Below are positions 1 through 6,448 of a DNA stretch of 19,824 nucleotides, one piece after another. The position numbers and the translations under genes were made by a program. Each line of letters starts with the position of its first letter. Within the stretch, counting starts at the first letter, position 1. Under the pieces are notes generated by a model. It was not told the DNA's origin. It worked only from the letters and a program-made list of their open reading frames with translations, and made no database searches. The stretch lies in the NCBI GenBank assembly GCA_902789835.1, contig CADAPN010000024.1, positions 1-19,824 on the forward strand, read 5' to 3'. The DNA comes from Oscillospiraceae bacterium (GTDB lineage: Bacteria > Bacillota_A > Clostridia > Oscillospirales > Oscillospiraceae).

Positions 1-1
1 G

Positions 2-703
2 GGCGGCGGCAACGGTGACTATCACCTGCTGACCTACGCGCCGTCTTCCGTCCAGGAAGCCATCGACATCATGATGTTCGCCTTTGACAAGGCCGAGAAA
101 TACCGCATGCCGGTTCTCTTCCTCGCCGACGGCATCATCGCCCAGATGATGGAGCCGGTCGAGATGCCCGAGATGGTGGATTATAAGGTCGATCCGGAGA
201 AGAAGCCCTGGGCCTGCACCGGCTGGAAGCCGGGCGACGACCCGAAAAAGCGCGGCGTCATCAACTCCATCTACATCGACACCGAATCCCTGACCGTACA
301 CAACGCCGAACTGCAGGCGGTCTACGCCGAGGCGCGCAAGAACGAGCAGATGTGGGAGTGCTACAAGACCGAGGATGCCGAGATCATCGTCACCGCCTTC
401 GGCACGGTCGCCCGTATCGTGAAGACCGTTGTCGATCAGATGCGTGAAGAAGGCCACAAGGTCGGCCTGTTTCGTCCCATCTCCGTCTGGCCGTATCCCT
501 ATGATGCACTGAAAGAAGCCTGCTGCGCCGATCAGGTCAAGTCAGTCCTGGACGTCGAGGTCAACGAAGGCCAGATGCTGGAGGATGTCAAGCTCGCCAT
601 CAACGGCGCGAAGCCCGTTGAATTCTTCGGCCACCTCGGCAGCCAGTTCCCGACCACCGCAGAGATCAGACAGAAGATCCTCGAGATGAAGGAGGGTAAG
701 TAA
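2..703 (+). CDS. vorB: 2-oxoacid:ferredoxin oxidoreductase alpha subunit, C-terminal part (VorB/KorA type)
   Basis: This is the 3' end of a gene that begins before the window; 233 codons are visible and the frame is open from base 2. The protein is the alpha (pyrimidine-binding and C-terminal transketolase-like) subunit of an enzyme that oxidatively decarboxylates branched-chain 2-oxoacids to acyl-CoA and passes electrons to ferredoxin in the cytoplasm of anaerobes. Visible support is the segment [20 protein letters not shown] at the window start, a family hallmark, and the C-terminal part reading [15 protein letters not shown]. The gene ends in TAA at 701-703, and an AAGGAGGGT ribosome binding site for the next gene lies in its last codons. 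The neighbours are the beta and gamma subunits, in the usual order. Substrate choice (2-oxoisovalerate versus 2-oxoglutarate) is inferred from overall resemblance and is less certain than the family. Confidence 0.88.
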   Translation, partial: GGGNGDYHLLTYAPSSVQEAIDIMMFAFDKAEKYRMPVLFLADGIIAQMMEPVEMPEMVDYKVDPEKKPWACTGWKPGDDPKKRGVINSIYIDTESLTVHNAELQAVYAEARKNEQMWECYKTEDAEIIVTAFGTVARIVKTVVDQMREEGHKVGLFRPISVWPYPYDALKEACCADQVKSVLDVEVNEGQMLEDVKLAINGAKPVEFFGHLGSQFPTTAEIRQKILEMKEGK

Positions 704-704
704 A

Positions 705-1426
705 ATGTCCGTCGTATTTGAGAGAACCAAACTTCTTACCGATAAGCAGTTCCATTACTGCCCCGGCTGCAACCACGGCATTATCCACCGCCTGGTCGCA
801 GAGAGCATCGACGAGCTGGTCCAGGAAGGCTCGGATGCTCGGTATTTGCCTATGATTACTTCAACTGTGACATGTTTGAGGCCGCCCACGGCCGTGCCCC
901 GGCTGTCGCGACGGGTGCCAAGCGTGCCCGCCCCGGTACGCTGGTCTTCACCTATCAGGGCGACGGCGACCTGGCCTCCATCGGTACCGCCGAGATCGTC
1001 CACGCTGCCCACCGCGGTGAGAAGATCGTCACCATTTTTGTCAACAACGCCATTTACGGCATGACCGGCGGCCAGATGGCCCCGACCACCCTGGTGGGCC
1101 AGAAGACCACCACCTCTCCCTACGGCCGTGACGAGGCCTGGTGCGGCGCGCCGATCAAGATGTCCGAGATGCTCTCCGAGGTGCCCGGTTCCTACTACAT
1201 CGAGCGCTGCGCGGTGAACACCAACGCGAACATCCTCAAGACCAAGAAGGCAATCAAGAAAGCGTTCGAGTATCAGCTGGATGGCAAGGGCTTCTGCATG
1301 ATCGAGGTTCTGTCCACCTGCCCGACGAACTGGGGTCTGAGCCCGGTCGAGGCCATGAAGTGGCTGGAAGAGAACATGATCCCCTACTATCCACTGGGTG
1401 TGAAGAAAGACAAGGGGGCTGAATAA
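705..1426 (+). pseudogene. vorA: 2-oxoacid:ferredoxin oxidoreductase beta subunit (TPP-binding), frameshifted by an internal deletion
   Basis: This gene should encode the thiamine-pyrophosphate and Fe-S subunit of the same complex. It starts at ATG 705 behind AAGGAGGGT. The first frame gives [18 protein letters not shown], the CPGC cluster-binding motif, and runs to about base 830. The rest of the protein lies in another frame: [20 protein letters not shown] from about 833, then the TPP motif [14 protein letters not shown] with the later asparagine pair [16 protein letters not shown], ending at TAA 1424-1426. Between ELVQEG and GCS, family members carry about eight or nine more residues (a TIGVAPV-like stretch); only two bases remain here. 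A loss of about 22 or 25 bases is therefore inferred. As written, the first frame continues into nonsense and stops at 1064, so the subunit would be non-functional. An assembly error is a real alternative, since both flanking subunits look intact. Confidence 0.85.
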
Positions 1427-1428
1427 TC

Positions 1429-1971
1429 ATGATGAAACAGTATGTTTTCGCGGGCTTCGGCGGACAGGGAATGCTGCTCATCGGCAAGTTCCTTGCCATG
1501 GCCAATATGCTTGACGGCAAGCATGTCTCCTGGCTTCCCTCCTACGGCCCCGAGATGCGCGGCGGCACGGCGAACTGCTCCGTCGTCATCTCCGACGAGC
1601 CCATCGGCTCGCCCATGGTCGATAACTGCGACGTCCTGATCGCGATGAACCTGCCCTCTCTGGACAAGTTCGAGCACACGGTCAAGCCCGGCGGCCTGAT
1701 CGTTGTCAACTGCTCCATCATCGACCGCAAGGTCCAGCGTGACGACGTGCGCGTGGTCTACTGTGACGCCGCTCACATTGCCGAAAATGTGAAGAACCCG
1801 AAGGGCGCCAACGTCGCCATCCTCGGCGCCATGATGGGCGCGGATGAAAACTCCGTCTCGGTGGACAAGATGGTCGACGCCATCAAGATCGAGCTCGGCG
1901 AGCGCAAGATGAAGTTCCTCGAGGGCAACAAGGCCGCCCTCGCTGCCGGCATGGAGGCCGCAAAGGCCTGA
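1429..1971 (+). CDS. vorC: 2-oxoacid:ferredoxin oxidoreductase gamma subunit
   Basis: A 180-residue gamma subunit (KorC/VorC/PorG family), complete and of usual length. The N-terminus [20 protein letters not shown] contains the GxGGQG motif typical of this domain, followed by [20 protein letters not shown], also a family signature. It completes the heterotetrameric oxidoreductase with the two upstream genes. Two ATG codons follow each other at 1429 and 1432. The AAGGGGG site at 1412-1418 lies about 10 bases before the first, so 1429 is preferred. The gene follows the beta stop codon by two bases, so the set is one operon. A strong terminator follows at 2010-2037. Codon use matches the upstream subunits. 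Confidence 0.92.
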   Translation: MMKQYVFAGFGGQGMLLIGKFLAMANMLDGKHVSWLPSYGPEMRGGTANCSVVISDEPIGSPMVDNCDVLIAMNLPSLDKFEHTVKPGGLIVVNCSIIDRKVQRDDVRVVYCDAAHIAENVKNPKGANVAILGAMMGADENSVSVDKMVDAIKIELGERKMKFLEGNKAALAAGMEAAKA

Positions 1972-2009
1972 GCGAGATCCGGCACGGATTCATAAAGCGA
2001 CAAACAATA

Positions 2010-2037
2010 AAAACACCGCCCGAGAGGGCGGTGTTTT
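2010..2037. terminator. bidirectional intrinsic terminator
   Basis: A perfect 12-bp stem (AAAACACCGCCC paired with GGGCGGTGTTTT) closes on a GAGA loop at 2022-2025. It lies 38 bases after the gamma-subunit stop and 63 bases after the end of the convergent ATPase gene. A-runs on one side and T-runs on the other allow it to work in both directions; read on the minus strand the stem is followed by TTTTTATTGTTTG. It probably ends both transcripts. Confidence 0.9.
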
Positions 2038-2100
2038 GCTGTGTCAGATGTCATCGGTGCACGCAGCGCAAAAGGGCAAAACGTGTTAAGAAGCGCCTTT

Positions 2101-3462
2101 TCAATAAACAGGATCAGAGCCAGCGGAAGAGTCATATTCGGCGTCAATGTATTCTTTCAGACGGAAAAGCGCATAGAGCGGCACACTCCATAAATGAGTT
2201 TCACCTTCATAGGAATCTCCGACGTTTTTCAGAGACGTTTTCACGGCCAGTTCCGGATGATACCGGTTACAGAAGAGACGAAGACTTTTCGCTCGTGTAT
2301 TGTCCGCGGATTTTACTTCGATTGGGAGAAGCATGCCTTTTTCTTCTGCCAGAAAATCCACTTCTGCGTTGGCATCCGAGCGCCAGAAACAGGGATGTAT
2401 CCCCATTGCCATGAGCTCAGTCAGAACATAGTTCTCTGTCAATGCTCCCTTGTAACGGATGAATTGCTCGTCGCCATCCATGATCGTCCTGTAATAAACA
2501 CCGGAACGGCGGCACAGAAGCCCGAGATCAGAAAGATAGACTTTGAAATACGTCTGGTCAGCCTCCCCGGAAAGGGGGATCTGAGGCTTTTCCACCAGAC
2601 AGAGCTTATGAACAAGTCCCGCATGGATCAGCCACTCCAGAGCATCCTCCAAATCCTTCGCACGGGCGCCGCTCTTGACGTGAGAGAAGATGAACTTGTT
2701 GTTCTCCTTTGCAAGCTGTGTCGGAACAGATTCCCAGATCATCCGTATTTTGGGCAAGTCCTCTACGGGGGCGTGTTTTCCAAAGTCATCCGCATAATCC
2801 TGCAAGATCTCATTCTGTTTCTCGGCGACTTTGGCAAAATCATGTGTTTCGACCCAGAGACGGACCACTTCCGGCATTCCGCCGACCACATAATACAGCT
2901 TTAAATATTTTGTCAGCGGAACGGTATAATAAGCAGGGATTTCTTTTGTCAGATCCATTTTGTTCAGGCCCGCAATCAGCTTTGAACCGCCGTCTGCGCT
3001 GACAAACTCAGAAAAAGACATCGGAAACATATCAAGCCGGTTAACCTTCCCGACGGGGAAGGACATGTTTTCCCGGCGAATGGCGATCCCGAGCAGAGAG
3101 CCCGCAGCAACTACATGCAGTTCAGGCAGAGTCTCGCAAAAATACTTCAGACTTGTGATCGCACGCGGACAGGCCTGAATTTCATCCAGAATGAGCAGCG
3201 TTTTTCCCGGAATGATCTGTTTCCCGCGAATGACGCTGCCGAGTTCGTCCAGAATTCTGGAAATCTTAAAGTCATGGTCAAAAACAGAAGCGAGGGTATC
3301 ATCCGCCTCAAAGTTAAAATAGGCAACATCTTCAAACTGCTGTTCCCCAAAGCGCTGCAGGGCGTATGTTTTACCGCACTGACGCACCCCGGTCAGCAGC
3401 AGAGGTTTCCTGTCCGAACGATCTTTCCATTCTATCAGCTTCGCCATGATGGTTCGTTCCAT
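2101..3462 (-). CDS. AAA-family ATPase with DUF4143 C-terminal domain
   Basis: The predicted protein has 453 residues. Walker A is GVRQCGKT (about residues 25-32), Walker B is LLILDEIQ (89-96), and AAGSLLG (119-125) follows in the sensor region; these define the AAA_14 domain. The C-terminal DUF4143 region has an EVDFLAEE...LPIEVKS pattern resembling the D-ExK core of PD-(D/E)XK nuclease folds. Proteins of this type are widespread in gut bacteria, often in variable regions, and their role is poorly known. ATG 3462 is chosen because GGGGGAGGAA precedes it by seven bases; an upstream in-frame ATG at 3492 has no comparable site. The gene stands alone, convergent with the vor operon, and looks clearly lower in G+C than its neighbours, suggesting acquisition. 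A putative promoter lies at 3660-3688, giving a long leader. The family is secure, the function is not. Confidence 0.9.
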   Translation of the reverse strand: MERTIMAKLIEWKDRSDRKPLLLTGVRQCGKTYALQRFGEQQFEDVAYFNFEADDTLASVFDHDFKISRILDELGSVIRGKQIIPGKTLLILDEIQACPRAITSLKYFCETLPELHVVAAGSLLGIAIRRENMSFPVGKVNRLDMFPMSFSEFVSADGGSKLIAGLNKMDLTKEIPAYYTVPLTKYLKLYYVVGGMPEVVRLWVETHDFAKVAEKQNEILQDYADDFGKHAPVEDLPKIRMIWESVPTQLAKENNKFIFSHVKSGARAKDLEDALEWLIHAGLVHKLCLVEKPQIPLSGEADQTYFKVYLSDLGLLCRRSGVYYRTIMDGDEQFIRYKGALTENYVLTELMAMGIHPCFWRSDANAEVDFLAEEKGMLLPIEVKSADNTRAKSLRLFCNRYHPELAVKTSLKNVGDSYEGETHLWSVPLYALFRLKEYIDAEYDSSAGSDPVY

Positions 3463-3494
3463 ATTCGTGTTCCTCCCCCAAGAAGATTGCATGA

Positions 3495-3602
3495 CTTATT
3501 TCAAGGCTTGCAAACTTAACTGCTGGATTTGTAAAACTTACTTCTGTTTTGAACCCTTACTTCCCGCGCTTTCTTTTGCAAACTCCGCCACGCTGGAACT
3601 TA
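3495..3602. repeat. phased CTTA-centred motifs upstream of the ATPase
   Basis: The core CTTA occurs at 3495, 3515, 3537, 3556 and 3599, in contexts such as AAACTTAACT, AAACTTACTT, ACCCTTACTT and GAACTTACTC. Spacings are 20, 22, 19 and 43 bases, close to two helical turns or a multiple. Related TGCAAAC words appear nearby at about 3510, 3577 and 3607. The regular spacing would place sites on one face of the DNA, as in arrays of regulator sites, but the repeats are short and degenerate, so chance is possible. Confidence 0.4.
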
Positions 3603-3641
3603 CTCCTGCAAACCGGAACCTCGGATTTCAATCGAGCCCTC

Positions 3642-3661
3642 TGTTTATCATTGTTTATCAT
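3642..3661. repeat. 10-bp tandem repeat TGTTTATCAT x2
   Basis: Two exact adjacent copies of TGTTTATCAT occupy 3642-3651 and 3652-3661. They lie just at the start side of the candidate minus-strand promoter for the ATPase, so they would fall at or near the transcript start. They may be a small operator or simply a slippage product. Confidence 0.6.
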
Positions 3662-3688
3662 CTTACACTTTTTCGATGGAAGAATCAA
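3660..3688 (-). promoter_or_regulatory. candidate promoter for the DUF4143 ATPase
   Basis: On the minus strand TTGATT (3683-3688) and TAAGAT (3660-3665) are separated by exactly 17 bases. Each matches about four of six consensus bases. This would give a leader of about 190 bases before the ATPase ATG at 3462, passing through the CTTA motifs. The -35 element lies in the loop of the upstream TTTTTCGATGGA hairpin, so it could be coupled to those structures. It is based on sequence match only. Confidence 0.35.
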
Positions 3689-3721
3689 GGGGCGGTTGCG
3701 TTTTTCCATCGAAAAAATGTA

Positions 3722-3759
3722 AATTAGCTGCGTTTTTCGATGGAAAAACGCAGCTAATT
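3722..3759 (-). terminator. strong intrinsic terminator after the DUF262 pair
   Basis: A perfect 16-bp stem (AATTAGCTGCGTTTTT against its complement) closes on a six-base CGATGG loop at 3738-3743. It starts 11 bases after the stop codon of the second DUF262 gene. On the minus strand it is followed by TACATTTTTT, a suitable U-rich tail. The loop-proximal part is one of three TTTTTCGATGGA copies, so it can also pair with the copy at 3701-3716 in an alternative fold. Confidence 0.85.
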
Positions 3760-3769
3760 CATTTCGAGC

Positions 3770-6448
3770 TCATCTCGAGGACTCCCGGATATAGTCCAGC
3801 GTCTCCTCCAGGCTTCCGCCGAAGACCGGGGCGGGATCCTCTTCCCGATACGCGAGACAGCGCCAGCGCGTCCCGTCCGGGTTTCGGTACAGGATCCGGA
3901 TCCGGGCGCCGTTTGAATCCTCAAACCAGGCGTACTTCTCCGAACTCTCCGTGTAGTCGGCATGGTAAAACACCGGCAGGCCTCGCTTCCTTGCCTTCAG
4001 AAAGAGCACATAGCTGTAGTATTCCCGGCTGACGGAACCGGTCTGGGTTCGGGAGAGAAGCAGAATGTCGTCGGGATGATTCATGCGGATAAAGCGCTTT
4101 TCGGTCCGAAACACCCACTCGCCCATGGGGTCTGCCGCCTCAGCACCGGAGAGGCGCACCGAGGAAAGAATCTCCGGCATGGTGACAAAGTATTCCTTCC
4201 AGCGCTCGCCGTCACGGAACATTTTACGCGAGATGATCCGCTGCAGCTGGGGCGCCGCGGGCTGCTTTTCATCCAGGTCGTCCATAAGCCGCAGAAAAAG
4301 CGCCCGCCGGCCGTCGTTATCCTCCCACAGCAGGCGGCGGAAGCCGAAGTCCCGGTCCGTGCTGTCCAGAAAGCACAGGCGCGTCCTGCCGGATGGCAGC
4401 AGGTAGCACTCCTCTCCGCCGTAGCAGAGAAGCGCCCGCCGCAGAAGCGCCGACCGCTCCAGTTCCGGGCGGACGCCGTCCCGGTCAAAGAGCATTTCGA
4501 CTCTGCGAAGGCAGCGCAAAAACAGGACGTATTCCTTCCCGCCCGCCTCGGGTACGGCAGGCGGGGAAGAGGAGAAAACATCCTCGGCCCGGATGCCGGA
4601 GTACATGAAAAGCAGGTCAATACGCCCGCCCAGGAAGGAGCGTCCGGCGGCCAGAATCGCCTTTTTCCACGAAGGGTTGCTCTGCATTAGTGCCGCTTTG
4701 AGCGCTTCTTCGGCCAGCTGGGGCGCGGGAAAGACGGAGAGCGCCTCGGGCAGATGGGGCCAGCGCAGGAGCGCTTTGCCGCAGCGCAGTGCGAAACCGC
4801 TCTCCACCAGACGGTCCGCGGCGCGGATCATGGCGAAGAAGGCATCGGCCTGCAGGGGCGCAGCGGCGTCGCTCAGGCGGGAGATCAGGCCCAGCCAGCG
4901 CGTGAGGGCGGCGCTGTAGCGGAAGCCGCCGTCGGGAAGAGCATAGCGCAGCAGGAAACGATACGCCGCATAGAGCAGGAGCAGCTCCCGGTACGCAAGC
5001 TCCCGGGAATCGAAGGCGATCAGACGACGGAAAGCGGCCTCCTCATCCAGAACAGGATCGGGATCCGCGGAGCGTTTCCGAAACGCAAGGCTCCCGGTCC
5101 TCTTTTTCCGGTCTGCAAGGAGGTCCAGAAGCCGCCGGATGTTCAGAAACGTCCGGAGGGTGACCGGCGGCCTGTCACAGTGCAGGCCTTCTACGGTGCG
5201 AAAGCCGTCCCGAAACAGACGGGAGAAAAACGACTCATCCGTCTCCCCCATGAGCGCGGTGAGGGCCGCTTGGAGATCTCCCCGGTCGGGGACGGGGTCC
5301 ATGCCGGCGATACAGTCGGTCAGGATCACAAAACGGAAGAAGCGAAGCATCGGACGGTCCGTCGTCGGGAAGGGGCCGGATTCGCGATATTCCGGCCTCC
5401 AGAACAGAGCGCTCCAGGGCCCGTCCAGCTGCCGGAGAAAGGCCTCGGAGAAGCCGCTTTCCCCTTTATCGGCGGGCTCGGAAGCCAGAAAGGATGAGAG
5501 CTCTGCCTTGAAGCCTTCAAAGAAGCTCAGAGGCCTGCCCCGTGCGTTCATTTTGATGTAAGCGGAATCAGCGAGACCGGCATTGTCGAGATTCAGAAAC
5601 AGGAAGGAGACCGGCGGCCGGGCAGAAATCAGAAGAGAGAAAAGCCGCTCTGCCGAAAAACCCGCAGCGGATAGACCCGTGAGCCGTTCCCCGAGAGCGT
5701 CGAGCATGACCAGCAGGCCCTGAACCGTAGGGTTCCGGTAACAGCCGTCAGAAAACCAGCTGCAACATCGGATCCGGGAAGATATAGAGCTGCTCCCGGA
5801 TGCGGGATCGGATTCACACGGGCTCTGCAGAACCAGCTGACGGCAGAAGCGGTCGGCGGGCTCGCGGCCTTCATAGTGAAAGCGGAGCAGTGCTTCCCGG
5901 ACGTGGGGATCCGCTTCCAGACGGCCGCTTCGGAAGGCGAGCAGCCAGTGCAGCAGGAACAGCGTGGTCAGGCGCTGCTGTCCGTCGACAGGAATCAGGA
6001 GGTGGTCCGGCTCGATATTGCCGCAGAGAAAGCCCAGATCCATCCCGGCGGAGGTGCCGGCGGGATCGGAGGCGGCCTCAAGGAGGGCGTCAGACAGATC
6101 GTCCAGAAGCTTCCGGCGAACGGATTCGGCTAGGGCATCCTGCCGCCCCTGGGCATAATCCCGATGAAGAGACGGGATGACGACGGTGAGGCCGCGCACC
6201 GAAAGAAGGCTCCAGAGGCTTTCACGTGTGGCGGCAACCGCGGAGAGGGACAGTGCCGCGCGGGAAAGAAAGCCGTCATAGAGTTCGGAATCCGTAATGG
6301 CCGTGATCGGATCAGATTCCCGCTCCCGGGAAGGGTCCGCGTTCTGCACCCCGCTCAGATAAGGGGCCCGAACTTCTGTAGCGGCAGGACTCACGGGCTC
6401 GGCCGTCACGGCTCCCGGGAAGGGACGGGAAGAATCTTCAGCTTTCAT
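3770..6448 (-). CDS. DUF262-domain protein, large partner of a GmrSD-like pair
   Basis: The predicted protein has 892 residues. The DUF262 (GmrS/ParB-like) domain is shown by IPSLHRDYAQGR at about residues 91-102, matching the usual IPxxQRDYAQGR pattern except that His replaces Gln, and by VDGQQRLTTLFLLHWL around 154-169, with the DGQQR nucleotide-handling motif. The first 50 or so residues are Pro/Ala/Glu-rich and look disordered. The roughly 600-residue remainder has no HNH motif that I can see and no domain that I recognise; aromatic-rich stretches such as EREYYSY-like and CLAYREED occur near the end. ATG 6448 has GGAGGAT seven bases upstream and overlaps the previous gene by 11 bases, implying translational coupling. 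It probably forms a complex with the upstream DUF262/DUF1524 nuclease. A role in defence against foreign DNA is inferred from family, not shown. Confidence 0.85.
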   Translation of the reverse strand: MKAEDSSRPFPGAVTAEPVSPAATEVRAPYLSGVQNADPSRERESDPITAITDSELYDGFLSRAALSLSAVAATRESLWSLLSVRGLTVVIPSLHRDYAQGRQDALAESVRRKLLDDLSDALLEAASDPAGTSAGMDLGFLCGNIEPDHLLIPVDGQQRLTTLFLLHWLLAFRSGRLEADPHVREALLRFHYEGREPADRFCRQLVLQSPCESDPASGSSSISSRIRCCSWFSDGCYRNPTVQGLLVMLDALGERLTGLSAAGFSAERLFSLLISARPPVSFLFLNLDNAGLADSAYIKMNARGRPLSFFEGFKAELSSFLASEPADKGESGFSEAFLRQLDGPWSALFWRPEYRESGPFPTTDRPMLRFFRFVILTDCIAGMDPVPDRGDLQAALTALMGETDESFFSRLFRDGFRTVEGLHCDRPPVTLRTFLNIRRLLDLLADRKKRTGSLAFRKRSADPDPVLDEEAAFRRLIAFDSRELAYRELLLLYAAYRFLLRYALPDGGFRYSAALTRWLGLISRLSDAAAPLQADAFFAMIRAADRLVESGFALRCGKALLRWPHLPEALSVFPAPQLAEEALKAALMQSNPSWKKAILAAGRSFLGGRIDLLFMYSGIRAEDVFSSSPPAVPEAGGKEYVLFLRCLRRVEMLFDRDGVRPELERSALLRRALLCYGGEECYLLPSGRTRLCFLDSTDRDFGFRRLLWEDNDGRRALFLRLMDDLDEKQPAAPQLQRIISRKMFRDGERWKEYFVTMPEILSSVRLSGAEAADPMGEWVFRTEKRFIRMNHPDDILLLSRTQTGSVSREYYSYVLFLKARKRGLPVFYHADYTESSEKYAWFEDSNGARIRILYRNPDGTRWRCLAYREEDPAPVFGGSLEETLDYIRESSR

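Larger units (their letters stand above)
3463..3769. other. AT-richer intergenic region with repeats and hairpins
   Basis: These 307 bases separate the ATPase start from the end of the DUF262 pair. They are lower in G+C than the flanking DUF262 and transporter genes. They hold CTTA-centred motifs spaced about 19-22 bases apart (3495-3602), a 10-bp tandem repeat TGTTTATCAT (3642-3661), three copies of TTTTTCGATGGA in alternating orientation (3669-3748) and a terminator (3722-3759). A possible minus-strand promoter overlaps at 3660-3688. No convincing coding gene was found in it. Confidence 0.7.

Noticed and set aside
2040..2100. A possible second hairpin (AAAAGGGC...GCGCCTTTT) after the ATPase gene.
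   Set aside because: The stem is short and interrupted, and the perfect terminator at 2010-2037 already accounts for termination.
3557..3661. A 34-codon minus-strand reading frame encoding a basic peptide in the ATPase leader.
   Set aside because: No ribosome binding site precedes its ATG, the ATG overlaps the candidate -10 box, and the basic composition follows from the A/G-rich DNA.
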